Assembly: GCA_964449115.1 (NCBI GenBank)
Contig: CAYUXW010000002.1
Coordinates: forward strand, 1-64,000
Length of the DNA stretch: 64,000 nt
Reading direction: 5' to 3'
Source of the DNA: UBA1783 sp964449115
GTDB taxonomy: Bacteria > Bacillota_I > Bacilli_A > Erysipelotrichales > Erysipelotrichaceae
The translations under genes and the position numbers were made by a program. The notes beneath the pieces are model-generated. The model was not told where the DNA came from. It searched no databases and was given only the letters and a program-made list of their open reading frames with translations. Below are positions 25,528 to 34,491 of the stretch, one piece after another (position 1 is the stretch's first letter; each line of letters starts with the position of its first letter).

Positions 25528-26396
25528 TATAGTCTTCTGCCTCCTCCGCCATGGCTTCTTCCAGAACTGGATGTGTGGGTGCTAGAGCCACCTCTATATC
25601 CTCCACCACTGCTGCTGCTAGATGTTTCTCTTGGACGAACAGTAGCAGATGTTCTAGAAAATAAATATAAATCTCTGTGACTAGATAAGTTGAAAGAACC
25701 AGGTCTTGCATAATCCTTAGCTTCACGCTTTTTGTAAACGCTCTTGTTTTTACCTTTCAGTATAGTCGTTCCAATTAAAGCTGCAACTCCACCTGCGCCA
25801 GCTGATATGCCAGCTGATTTAGCTGCTTCAACTGCTGGATTTGGTGGTTCTGGCTCTGGTTCAGGTTCTGGATCAGGATAGTATATATCATACGGTTCAC
25901 CATTATTAGCCAGTTCAATCAATTCATCACATCTATTGACATAGGCTTTCAAACCACTGAACCAGTCATAACCATCATCATAATTTTCAACAAGAACATC
26001 AATTAAATGTTCAATACCATAGTCTGAATAGCAGTAAATACCATATCCAGAAGTAGAGATATACACAAAATATCCCTCTTCATCTTTACCGACTAATAGC
26101 AAACTTCCCGAATAGTCTTCTCCCATACCATAACCATTGTAATCATAATAATCATCGGCTTCATTTTGCATATTATCGTAGGTAAATACATCAGAAATAA
26201 CAATTACTACATCAACATTTTGTCTTTCAGAAATTTCATCACATAATTGTTCCAGCTCTTGTTTTTCACTTTCGCTCAAAAGTCCCATTTCATCGATTAC
26301 TCGATCTGGATGTTCAGCTTTTAAAATGGTAAAGGCTGGTAAAAAAGTTAAGGTAATAATAAATGCTATTAATAAAAATTTAATAAATCTTTTCAT
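25527..26396 (-). CDS. Secreted or membrane-anchored TPM-domain protein (YgcG/YdjH-like)
   Basis: The 289-residue protein has an N-terminal signal peptide (residues 1-27, hydrophobic core FLLIAFIITLTFLPAF). A TPM domain follows, with DRVIDEMGLLSESEKQELEQL and VDVVIVISDV. An acidic Pro-Glu repeat linker lies near 178-187 and a short hydrophobic stretch near 190-210. The C-terminal tail is rich in Gly/Ser/Arg (GGGYRGGSS, GGGGRRL). The arrangement resembles B. subtilis YdjH. The neighbours are the zinc-ribbon gene upstream and the DUF6935-like gene downstream. Confidence 0.82.
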   Translation of the reverse strand: MKRFIKFLLIAFIITLTFLPAFTILKAEHPDRVIDEMGLLSESEKQELEQLCDEISERQNVDVVIVISDVFTYDNMQNEADDYYDYNGYGMGEDYSGSLLLVGKDEEGYFVYISTSGYGIYCYSDYGIEHLIDVLVENYDDGYDWFSGLKAYVNRCDELIELANNGEPYDIYYPDPEPEPEPEPPNPAVEAAKSAGISAGAGGVAALIGTTILKGKNKSVYKKREAKDYARPGSFNLSSHRDLYLFSRTSATVRPRETSSSSSGGGYRGGSSTHTSSSGRSHGGGGRRL

Positions 26397-26408
26397 CTTA
26401 CTACCCTC

Positions 26409-27485
26409 CTATTTCAACATCTGGATAATGTAAGCTATTGCAGATACTACGATAAAGATAATACCAAAATATTTAGCATAGGCTCCTTTATCAATAGGTA
26501 AATCACCTACCATTTTTCCAGTTTGACCATTCATCGCAAAGGTAAATTTCTCACCTTTATAAGTTGTATTTAAAATGTAAACAGGTAATAGACAATACTT
26601 GACTGTATGGTTGTTTAATCCCATATTCATACTCTCTAAAGCAATACTGTCATATCCTCTAACAGTAGAAGCTAAAGCTGTTTCAGCACTGTTTCTAATA
26701 CGCTGATTAGCTTGCTCTTTACTATCTTCTGAAGAAATATCATATTTATCTGCCAGGTAACCAGCCAAATAAGCTGTTTTGAAATCAACTGCTTCACTTA
26801 CATCAAAAGGTTCAATTGATTCCATCAAAGCATTATCAATATTTGTTGAACCATCTACAGGTACGTTATCAAAACCTATTTCACCTTGTCTAAAAATTGA
26901 ATAATAACTTGTTTCGGTGTAAATAAAGTCAGAATCAGACCAGCTTCTTGTTCGAGTAGCTCTGTATCTGGCTGCCATATCAACTTCTGCATCATATAGC
27001 CAAAACGGAACATATATTCCTTTTAACTCATTGATACGATTTTCATCTTTAAAGTATTTTGGCAATAATGGCTTACCTTTTAAATGGTTTCTATACGCTT
27101 CTTTTGCCTGTTTTTCTTCAATCTTAAACGGAACCACCAAATCAGGTTTTAAAATACCACTGAACTTCTGTGGAACAATGACTGGATTTCCACAATATGG
27201 ACATCTTGTCGCCCCTGTATTTACATCAGCAATAATTTCTCCACCACAACTATCACAGACATAATGACGCAATTTTGACTGTTCTTCTTCAGTCCAATCT
27301 AAACCCGGTTTGTCTAACCAATTCAATTTTTCTTCAACCGTCTTTTTTAAATCTTCGTCATATCCTTGCAAGGTGTCAATCTCAAATTCTGAACCACAAT
27401 ATGGACATTTTAGATTTCCACTTGTTACATCATAATTAATTGGACCACCACAACTTGGACACTTATATTGTTTTATATTACTCAT
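26409..27485 (-). CDS. Zinc-ribbon membrane protein (YdjG-like)
   Basis: The roughly 358-residue protein has two N-terminal zinc ribbons, CPSCG/CPYCG at about 8-30 and CDSCG/CPYCG at about 77-98, of the TFIIB-like type. A beta-rich domain with GIYVPFWLYDAEVDMAARYR follows, and a single transmembrane helix ends the protein (YFGIIFIVVSAIAYIIQML). This corresponds to B. subtilis YdjG. The ATG at 27485 is chosen because GGAGGT lies 5 bases upstream; an earlier in-frame start lies within that site. It overlaps the upstream lipoprotein by 8 bases. Confidence 0.8.
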   Translation of the reverse strand: MSNIKQYKCPSCGGPINYDVTSGNLKCPYCGSEFEIDTLQGYDEDLKKTVEEKLNWLDKPGLDWTEEEQSKLRHYVCDSCGGEIIADVNTGATRCPYCGNPVIVPQKFSGILKPDLVVPFKIEEKQAKEAYRNHLKGKPLLPKYFKDENRINELKGIYVPFWLYDAEVDMAARYRATRTRSWSDSDFIYTETSYYSIFRQGEIGFDNVPVDGSTNIDNALMESIEPFDVSEAVDFKTAYLAGYLADKYDISSEDSKEQANQRIRNSAETALASTVRGYDSIALESMNMGLNNHTVKYCLLPVYILNTTYKGEKFTFAMNGQTGKMVGDLPIDKGAYAKYFGIIFIVVSAIAYIIQMLK

Positions 27486-27963
27486 AAGTAACCTCCGTTG
27501 CATATAAACCAGCTAAATGCTTTAAAAACTCATACAATTTTTCAAAATGTAACGAAGCATCTTTGTACTTTTCATTTTCAAAAAATAAAGTAATTTTGTA
27601 TTCTGTTTTATCCGCCACAAAAAACCAGTTTATCTTTTCCTTATATTTAAGTACTTCTTCTGTAATATTGTTGACTTTAAGTATCTCAATAAGCTGATCA
27701 AAGTATTTATCTTCAATCGGCACATCTTTACACGATACTCTAGTATCGTTGTAACTTTCTTTATCTATTGAACAATCACAACTGAACAATGTTTTATCCT
27801 CTTGCACATATATTTTAAAATTATAAGAATAACTAAATGCCATATGTGTGCATGAAACACTTAGGCCAACAACATCCTCATCAGTAACATTAGGCTCTTT
27901 TTGGCAAGCCGACATATTAAAAAGTATCAGCATTGCCAAAAAACCACCTAATAATTTTTTCAT
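27478..27963 (-). CDS. Small lipoprotein of unknown function
   Basis: About 161 residues with a lipoprotein signal: MKKLLGGFLAMLILFNMSAC, with a lipobox ending in Cys20 of the ATG-started form. No family is recognised in the mature part. It is in the SPFH cluster, four bases after the stop of the DUF4428-like gene. The ATG at 27963 is used; an adjacent GTG at 27966 is an alternative with similar spacing. Confidence 0.75.
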   Translation of the reverse strand: MKKLLGGFLAMLILFNMSACQKEPNVTDEDVVGLSVSCTHMAFSYSYNFKIYVQEDKTLFSCDCSIDKESYNDTRVSCKDVPIEDKYFDQLIEILKVNNITEEVLKYKEKINWFFVADKTEYKITLFFENEKYKDASLHFEKLYEFLKHLAGLYATEVTYE

Positions 27964-27966
27964 CAC

Positions 27967-28824
27967 CTAAAACTTCTTTCCACATTGTGGACAGAACTTT
28001 GCAGTTTTTCCATCTTCAAATTTATACCCACAATCAGGACAGAACTTAGGACCCATAACTGGTTTCTGAGTTCCACACTGCATGCAGAAATTTGAAGTAT
28101 TGGCTGTTCCGCAATTAGGACAATACCAATTGCCATCAGCAGCAGGTACCTTATTACCTGTAATAGCACTGATTACCTGTCCTGCTAAATTGGCAAAATC
28201 TTCAAACGACAGATTGCTCTTGTCTACATCTGTTCTTTTCCCAGTTAAAACCTCTGAAATATCTCCTAGAATCTTTTCTTTTTCTTTAAATTCTTTTGAA
28301 TTAGGATCAGTTGGTTTCAAACCAGTTAAAGAGAAATTGATTTCTTCAATATATGGATGATTTAAAACTATTTCAACTTCAAAATCATATTCATACTTGT
28401 ATTTTGGCGGATTAAATGAAATACTTTTACCTTCTTGGTCAATATCATATATTTCATCTTTATCCTCATCAATTCTGGTATTAAAAGCGATAATACTGCT
28501 TAAATCAATGATGTCACAGTTTTCCTTAATATAGTCGTTTGTTCTTGAAACAATGAATTTTCCCTTATTGGCATCAACATATACTTTAGGTCCTTTTCCT
28601 GCAACTTTGGTCGCATTAAACGACAGCAGTTCTCTTGCATTTCTTTCTCTATAGGCAAGTTGTTCCTTAATATCGTTTAAGCTGGTTTTTCTTCTGCCTG
28701 TGAAGTATGGAGAAAGTTTGTTATTGCAATCCTTACAAATTGTTCCATCATCAACTTTTCTTCCACCAAGAAGCTTAATCTGATTCCCACAGGCTCCACA
28801 ATACTTCTTATCAAATAATCCCAT
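27967..28824 (-). CDS. DUF4428-like protein with C-terminal zinc ribbons
   Basis: The 285-residue protein starts with a Cys-rich treble-clef-like motif (YCGACGNQIKLL, then ICKDCNNKL), resembling DUF4428. The middle contains a beta-rich domain with KVYVDANKGKFIVSR. The C-terminus has several zinc ribbons: CPNCG, CMQCG, CPDCG and CPQCG. No membrane segment is seen. It lies between the SPFH gene and the lipoprotein, with AGGAGG before its ATG. It may be a cytosolic adaptor of the SPFH scaffold; this is inference from context. Confidence 0.75.
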   Translation of the reverse strand: MGLFDKKYCGACGNQIKLLGGRKVDDGTICKDCNNKLSPYFTGRRKTSLNDIKEQLAYRERNARELLSFNATKVAGKGPKVYVDANKGKFIVSRTNDYIKENCDIIDLSSIIAFNTRIDEDKDEIYDIDQEGKSISFNPPKYKYEYDFEVEIVLNHPYIEEINFSLTGLKPTDPNSKEFKEKEKILGDISEVLTGKRTDVDKSNLSFEDFANLAGQVISAITGNKVPAADGNWYCPNCGTANTSNFCMQCGTQKPVMGPKFCPDCGYKFEDGKTAKFCPQCGKKF

Positions 28825-28834
28825 TTAAAACCTC

Positions 28835-29914
28835 CTATTCAGGTTTTTTACCGCCACAATTAGAACAGAAGTTACCATCATTTACCTTACCACAGCTACA
28901 AGTCCAGCCGTTTTCTACTTCTTTCTTTCCGCCTTTAAATAAGCCTGCCAAACCTTCTGCAACGCCGCCAAGAGCTCCCATGCCAATAACTCCAGTCATA
29001 GTTCCGCCTGGATTTTTAGCAGCATCTTTCATAGCTTCAACCATTGCGCCTCTTGCCAGACCTTCATTAGCATATCTGCTTTCAAGCTGAGCATCTTTAA
29101 TAGCTTTAGCATCTTCTTCTGGTAATGTAACTGTTGAAATTGCCACATTTACAACTTCTAGACCCCTTAACTGGCTCCATTTTGTTGATAATGCCTGATT
29201 TAGATATTGTTCTAACTCTAAATTATGATTGACAATTTCGTTAGGTCTTAATTCTAAAGCACTTAATTTGCCAACAGCAGGCTGTAAAGCTGATAAGAAT
29301 TCACTCTTTAGCTGATTATCGATTTCAGCTCTTGTGAAAACATTAGCAACATTTCCTGTTACATTTGTATAAAATAATACTGGGTCAGCAATTCTATAAG
29401 AATATACTCCCGCCATTCTGATAGATACATCTAAATCCAAGCCTACTTTTGAATCAACGACTCTAAACATGATTGGATTAGGAGTTCCAAATTTATTGTC
29501 CATTAATTCTTTAGTATTGAAATAATAAACTCTTTGATCTTTTCCTAATTCTCCACCATATTCAAAACGATTTTTGATTGTTTCTAAAGTCTTGATGATA
29601 GCATCGCCTAAATCACCATGGAATAATGATGGTTCACTTGAAGTGTCATATGTAAATTCACCTGGTTCAGCACAGACTTCAACAACCTGTCCATTGTCAA
29701 CAATAATCATACACTGTCCTTCGTTTACAACGATTCCTGAACCGTTAGAGATAATGTTGTCACTTCCTCTGTTGCTAGAGAATAAACCATTAATCTGTTT
29801 TGTTCCCTTAACAACCAATACATCATCATCCATACTTTCGCAATAGAAGTATTCCTTCCATTGATCTTTCATTGTGCTTGAAATAGCACTCAATCCAGCT
29901 CTAATAAGTCCCAT
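28835..29914 (-). CDS. SPFH-domain protein with C-terminal zinc ribbon (YdjI-like)
   Basis: The 359-residue protein has an SPFH/virion-core-like domain in the first 280 residues (DDDVLVVKG, GQCMIIVDNGQVVEV, EFLSALQPAVGKLSALELRP). A Gly-rich helix near 310-330 (GVIGMGALGGVAEGLAGLF) and a four-Cys zinc ribbon (CSCGKVNDGNFCSNC) end it. This matches YdjI-type proteins, which form a membrane-associated scaffold in B. subtilis together with YdjG and YdjH. It is the first gene of the envelope cluster, 39 bp after the nucleotidase. Confidence 0.88.
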   Translation of the reverse strand: MGLIRAGLSAISSTMKDQWKEYFYCESMDDDVLVVKGTKQINGLFSSNRGSDNIISNGSGIVVNEGQCMIIVDNGQVVEVCAEPGEFTYDTSSEPSLFHGDLGDAIIKTLETIKNRFEYGGELGKDQRVYYFNTKELMDNKFGTPNPIMFRVVDSKVGLDLDVSIRMAGVYSYRIADPVLFYTNVTGNVANVFTRAEIDNQLKSEFLSALQPAVGKLSALELRPNEIVNHNLELEQYLNQALSTKWSQLRGLEVVNVAISTVTLPEEDAKAIKDAQLESRYANEGLARGAMVEAMKDAAKNPGGTMTGVIGMGALGGVAEGLAGLFKGGKKEVENGWTCSCGKVNDGNFCSNCGGKKPE

Positions 29915-29953
29915 AAATACATCTCCTTTACTTATTAATAATTTTTAAATATA

Positions 29954-31417
29954 TCATTCAACAACCGTCAAGCGCCCTTGCACAGCACTATCAACAACGT
30001 TGTGTGAAGACAAATATTCATTGATGATATCAAAATCACTTGTCGAAATAACTCTAGGCTTGCCATTAATGTATGTTTCTTCAATCTCAAGTCCTAAAAA
30101 GTCACTAAAGTTCATGAAATGGAATTCTTGAATACCAATTTTATATATCTTATCTCCTTTAATATCACTTCCATTTAACTTTGCCAATTCAAATTCTTTC
30201 TTTGATTTAGAGTAAATAAGTTTAATTCCTTTTGAAAACTGATAGAATTCCGTATGACCAGTCCAAGCTTCATCCCTGAAAATATGCAGCAACATCTTCC
30301 TTAACTGATCAGCGGTAACATTTACCTGATATACCTTTCCAACATAAGGGAAACATTCAGATAATTTACCATAGGTGACAATTGGTCCCAGTTCAGCACT
30401 TCTTATTGATCCTGATCCAAATAGCATCAGATGCAATCCCAATGCCTCTTTAATTATATCTGAAACAAGATTTCCCAGTGAAGTTTCCTGATTTCTTTTT
30501 GGATGGGTCAAGATATGTTTGAATTTTGATACCACTCTTCCATATTTTAAATCAGTAACTGTCTTATATCCTAAAATAAGATCTTCAATCTGATAGTCTT
30601 TCGGACAGTTTTTACTGGTAATCGGAATAAACTGCCAGGTAAATGAATCAATACAGTTATTATCTGTATCAACATCTATATCAAATCGACCAATAGCATC
30701 TGTACCTGTTCCAGCCTGAACAATAGGAATACCGTTTATAATTTCTGGCTTTTCTAGAACCGTATGAGAATGTCCACCGATAATAACATCGACGCCCCAT
30801 TCAGGTTTTAACATCATTGCTAATTTCTTATCTTCTTCAAAACCGATGTGGGTAAGTAAAACGGTAAAGTCAATATCAATTCCATTAAAGGCATTGCATA
30901 TTTTTCCTACTTCATCAGCAGCATCTTCGGTATTGATAATTGTACCAATTAACCCTTCTCTTTTGGCTGAAGCCAGAACAGCTTCGGTTACAATTCCAAT
31001 AAATAAGATCTTCATGCCATCCATTTCAATTATCTCATACGGTTTGAATAACCTGGCCCCATTGGTCTTAATATACATATTGGCATTAATAATAGGGAAT
31101 TTGGCACATTTCTCAATAAACAGTAAATGAGCAACTCCATAATCTACTTCATGATTTCCAATTGCGACAACATCCGGAGCTAAGGCATTCATTATTTCTA
31201 TTGTGGAAATCCCACGATATTCTGAATCGATAACTGAACCCCTGAACATATCTCCAGCAATAGCATAGATAACATTTTCGTTTTCTTCTCTGGTCTTGTT
31301 TATGTAACCCGACAACAGAGAAATTCCTCCAACCAGATGCTCATCTATATGCTCTGCCAGAAAGTCTCCATGTAAATCATTTGAGTGTAATATCGTCAAC
31401 TTTTTGATATTTTTCAT
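29954..31417 (-). CDS. Bifunctional metallophosphatase/5'-nucleotidase family protein, cytoplasmic form
   Basis: The 487-residue protein has the metallophosphatase motifs LHSNDLHGDFL (about 9-19), GDMFRGS, GNHEVDYG, LLTHIGFEED and IIGGHSHT, followed by a UshA-type C-terminal nucleotide-binding domain (NLVSDIIKEA, FGSGSIRSAEL). Unlike typical periplasmic or secreted UshA-type enzymes it has no signal peptide, so it should act in the cytoplasm on nucleotides or related phosphoesters. It is 11 bp downstream of the Panacea-domain gene, suggesting one transcript. AAGGAGAATATT precedes the ATG. Confidence 0.87.
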   Translation of the reverse strand: MKNIKKLTILHSNDLHGDFLAEHIDEHLVGGISLLSGYINKTREENENVIYAIAGDMFRGSVIDSEYRGISTIEIMNALAPDVVAIGNHEVDYGVAHLLFIEKCAKFPIINANMYIKTNGARLFKPYEIIEMDGMKILFIGIVTEAVLASAKREGLIGTIINTEDAADEVGKICNAFNGIDIDFTVLLTHIGFEEDKKLAMMLKPEWGVDVIIGGHSHTVLEKPEIINGIPIVQAGTGTDAIGRFDIDVDTDNNCIDSFTWQFIPITSKNCPKDYQIEDLILGYKTVTDLKYGRVVSKFKHILTHPKRNQETSLGNLVSDIIKEALGLHLMLFGSGSIRSAELGPIVTYGKLSECFPYVGKVYQVNVTADQLRKMLLHIFRDEAWTGHTEFYQFSKGIKLIYSKSKKEFELAKLNGSDIKGDKIYKIGIQEFHFMNFSDFLGLEIEETYINGKPRVISTSDFDIINEYLSSHNVVDSAVQGRLTVVE

Positions 31418-31428
31418 AATATTCTCCT

Positions 31429-32355
31429 TTATTGTTGATCATATACTTTTGTAAAATAATATTTCAATTGCTCATTGTTGATTTTTTCTTCTCGCCCATT
31501 GAATTCAAATTCTTCTAGAGTCAATTTGCATAAATAACTGCTATCGTACTTACCATAGGCTTCTAAAATTAAGTCAATTAATTTGTGCACACCCATATTC
31601 AGGTATACTTTTTCTTTAACTACATTGACTTCACTTCCACCATATTTGAGACTTAGCTTTTTAACATATGGTCCTTTATCAGAGGTATATATATCTTCTA
31701 AAAACGCCGGTTTTTTATAAATATACAATGATAAACCTTGGAGAAAATATAATACTTTATGTAATTTATACTGGTTGATAGTAGTTCCATCAATTGTAGA
31801 AGCATTGTAATTATTTACAATATATACAACTATGTCCTCAATCTCAGTTGTAACCAGCTTATACTGTCTCATTTGTTCAACATCAAACTCTACAATTTGA
31901 TGTTCCTTTAAAGCTATCAGCTCAACCAATTCTTTTCTAATCCTTTTATATCTTTCTTTAGTAAATCTTTCTCTATTATCATCTAACATCTTAATGAAAT
32001 GTTCAGGATTGCTAGATAATAACATTAGCTGATTATCAGCATCTGACTGAATCGAACCTTTTTCAAATCGATGAACAGTAATCTCACCCAAGCCTAAAGC
32101 AAAAGAATAATCCCTTTGAGTCAGCTTATATTTTTTTCTTATATCCTTTATTTCTTCAGAAGTCAATAAATTAACCTTCTTTTTGTAAGCTTCTATTAAT
32201 TCTCTATTATTTTCCTTTTCTGCACTCCTAAAGTAGACTTCATCATTGGTGTCAGTGTTGATATAATAACTCTCATTATATTCCACCTCAACTCCTCTAA
32301 AAGTCTTAACTGCTTTTCTTTTTTTCAATATGTAGTGGTTCTTATTTTCTGTCAT
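31429..32355 (-). CDS. HTH regulator with C-terminal Panacea (SocA/DUF4065) domain
   Basis: About 308 residues in two parts. The N-terminal half holds an MqsA/YgiT-like helix-turn-helix (DIRKKYKLTQRDYSFALGLGEITVHRFEKG, near 70-100). The C-terminal half has the Panacea fold (INQYKLHKVLYFLQGLSLYIYKKPAF, YTSDKGPYVKKL). Panacea proteins are antitoxins that neutralise varied partner toxins. No small toxin gene is adjacent; the co-directional neighbour is the nucleotidase. Two palindromes in its promoter suggest autoregulation. The ATG at 32355 is used; a GTG at 32358 is possible and either would give a very short 5' UTR. Confidence 0.8.
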   Translation of the reverse strand: MTENKNHYILKKRKAVKTFRGVEVEYNESYYINTDTNDEVYFRSAEKENNRELIEAYKKKVNLLTSEEIKDIRKKYKLTQRDYSFALGLGEITVHRFEKGSIQSDADNQLMLLSSNPEHFIKMLDDNRERFTKERYKRIRKELVELIALKEHQIVEFDVEQMRQYKLVTTEIEDIVVYIVNNYNASTIDGTTINQYKLHKVLYFLQGLSLYIYKKPAFLEDIYTSDKGPYVKKLSLKYGGSEVNVVKEKVYLNMGVHKLIDLILEAYGKYDSSYLCKLTLEEFEFNGREEKINNEQLKYYFTKVYDQQ

Positions 32356-32362
32356 CACCTAT

Positions 32363-32390
32363 AATATAACACATCTAAAAAAATTATCAA
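32363..32390 (-). promoter_or_regulatory. Promoter of the Panacea-domain gene
   Basis: TTGATA, a 16-bp spacer and TATATT on the minus strand. The -35 box lies inside the proximal palindrome. The start site would fall only a few bases before the start codon, so the mRNA may be nearly leaderless. Confidence 0.55.
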
Positions 32391-32423
32391 TAGATAATTT
32401 TAAAAATATTATCAATTGATAAT
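32380..32423. promoter_or_regulatory. Two palindromic operators upstream of the Panacea-domain gene
   Basis: Site 1 (32380-32401) has 9-bp arms AAAATTATC and GATAATTTT around four bases. Site 2 (32408-32423) is the perfect 16-bp palindrome ATTATCAATTGATAAT. Their centres are 25 bp apart and they share ATTATCAAT(A/T)GATAAT. Site 1 covers the -35 box. Site 1 with its following T-run on the minus strand could also act as a weak terminator for the upstream gene. Confidence 0.8.
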
Positions 32424-32430
32424 TTTAAAT

Positions 32431-34488
32431 TTAATCTTTGGTGTATCGCGGTTTACCGTTACTGTCAAATAAATAGTTATAGTAATTGTAATCCAATATA
32501 TCGATAGAATATTTGCTCATGGCACTTACTCTATTGTTTATGGTTGCAACATAGCCTTCAATTTCATCATCCCTTAAAGTACAATATTCACTTTTGACAA
32601 ACTTTTTAGAAACTGAATAATATGTTCCCTGCGTCGTCTTCCAGTTCCAGTTTCCTCCATTTCCTGTCAAAGTATTGATAATGACGATATTTTCTTTGTT
32701 AGAAAAAACATCAGTTCCTGTAATTACTTTTGATTCATATTCAATCCCGAATAAATTAGCCAGAGTCGGCACTATGTCATAAGCTGCCATTGGAGTATCC
32801 ACTACTATCGGTTTTTCCATGCTGGAACTCCATAAAATAAATTGATTTTTATATAATTCTATATTAGCTCGAATATCCTTAGCTTCTAGACCATATAGTT
32901 CAGCTAAAGCAGCATCAGGCAAACCGTATGGATAATGATCACAGTTCATCGCAAAAACTGTATCTTCCAATTTCCCTGCTGCTTCCAATTTTTCAATTAG
33001 ATATTTCAGCATGTTTTCAACTTCCATATTACAGGCAATTATCGCCTTGATGTATTCATTGGTAAATCCAACGTTTTGAACCTCACTTCTATGTCTGGCA
33101 GCCATATTGTTTCCACCCCAGGTATAGTTGGTATGTCCTGACATCGTTAGATAGTATGCATGAAATGGCTTATCTGAGTTTATATAGTCATATATTGATT
33201 TGGTCGCCATTTCATAGTCACTGGTTGGCCAATAGTAGGTAAGATTCAAGCCCATATTATAGGCTTTGTAGTTGTAGCCAAAGTTAGGATGCGATTTATC
33301 ACGATCATAATAAGTGCCATACCAGTTATGATAGGCATAGGTATTATATCCACTTCTTTTAAATAAATTCCCCATGGCACTATAGGCATTAGTGTAAGCA
33401 GAATTTTTCAGACAGGATGCTGAAGTATAAAAGTTGCCAGTTAAATTTGCATATTCTCCTGAAGCGGTTGATCCTCCCCATTGTCCACTGTAAGAATTGG
33501 TAAAAACAAATCCTTCAGTAGCCATCTTATATAAGGTTGGCATCAGTTCAGGTATTATTACTTGCGAAGAAAATGCTTCCAAGGTTAGAAATATAAGATT
33601 TTTACCAGTAAAATAACCTGTGTAATCATTTTTATCGCTGGCAGGATTTAAGGCAAAGTACTCATGCATCTTTTTAATTGTATTATTTGGAGCAATTTCA
33701 ATCAGCTTGTCAAAATCAATATTTAAAGTGTTGTAGAAAATCAACCTTTCAATATCTAAGGTAACATCGCTTTGATTGGACAGAGTAATCGTAACCTCAT
33801 AAGGATTTTTCACCTCTACATCAGGAGCTCCAAATATCAGTTCCCTTCCTTCTTCAATATTGGCAATAGCCAGTCCAAAACTTTTTACAACTTCTGAATA
33901 ATCCAGTTGTAAAGACAATATTTGCTTTTTATTATTTTCTATCAGACCAATTGAAGATATTAACATACAGCCTGTTAAAACAGCAGTAATAAAAGTTATC
34001 AGATGATTTCTACTTAAACGGACAAACAATTCAATCTTCTTTTTATAGATTAAAAATAAAACTAGCGGAATACAGATAGTAATTATTTTCGGCAAAGCAT
34101 CAATAATGCCAGCAATTGCCTCACGATAGAAATCAGTAACATCAGTAGCCATAAACAATGTTGACCAACTAAAAAAAGAATGAAATATTGAATGATAAAC
34201 AATATTGAAACCATAAAAGAAAATCAATACTATCAATATCAATAAAGTTACAAGATTTCTTCTTTTAAAGAGCATAATAAAACTACTTAATAGCAATCCA
34301 GATGACAGAGAAAACAGAGCAATATAAACAATTGCTTTACTTATCGAAACACCAAAACAGAAAAATCTGGCAGCCAATTCCAAAAAGAAAATAACTGCCG
34401 ACATTAATAAAATTTCAATTATTTTTTTATCTTTCTTTGTTTTTTCTAAAACAATATCCTCATCATCTACTAAATATGTAATTTCCAT
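32431..34488 (-). CDS. LTA-synthase-like membrane sulfatase-fold enzyme
   Basis: The 685-residue protein has about five N-terminal transmembrane helices (near 25-45, 52-74, 79-98, 130-148, 163-182) and an extracellular sulfatase-like domain. Metal/catalytic elements include LTLEAFSS (Glu304), the catalytic threonine Thr341 in GGSTASGEYANLTG, YHNWYGTYYDRD and MNCDHYPYG. This matches LtaS-type phosphoglycerol transferases, which build lipoteichoic acid. The function as LTA synthase is inferred from fold; exact substrate is unknown. The ribosome binding site is weak. It follows a lipoprotein by 3 bp. Confidence 0.85.
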   Translation of the reverse strand: MEITYLVDDEDIVLEKTKKDKKIIEILLMSAVIFFLELAARFFCFGVSISKAIVYIALFSLSSGLLLSSFIMLFKRRNLVTLLILIVLIFFYGFNIVYHSIFHSFFSWSTLFMATDVTDFYREAIAGIIDALPKIITICIPLVLFLIYKKKIELFVRLSRNHLITFITAVLTGCMLISSIGLIENNKKQILSLQLDYSEVVKSFGLAIANIEEGRELIFGAPDVEVKNPYEVTITLSNQSDVTLDIERLIFYNTLNIDFDKLIEIAPNNTIKKMHEYFALNPASDKNDYTGYFTGKNLIFLTLEAFSSQVIIPELMPTLYKMATEGFVFTNSYSGQWGGSTASGEYANLTGNFYTSASCLKNSAYTNAYSAMGNLFKRSGYNTYAYHNWYGTYYDRDKSHPNFGYNYKAYNMGLNLTYYWPTSDYEMATKSIYDYINSDKPFHAYYLTMSGHTNYTWGGNNMAARHRSEVQNVGFTNEYIKAIIACNMEVENMLKYLIEKLEAAGKLEDTVFAMNCDHYPYGLPDAALAELYGLEAKDIRANIELYKNQFILWSSSMEKPIVVDTPMAAYDIVPTLANLFGIEYESKVITGTDVFSNKENIVIINTLTGNGGNWNWKTTQGTYYSVSKKFVKSEYCTLRDDEIEGYVATINNRVSAMSKYSIDILDYNYYNYLFDSNGKPRYTKD

Positions 34489-34491
34489 ATA

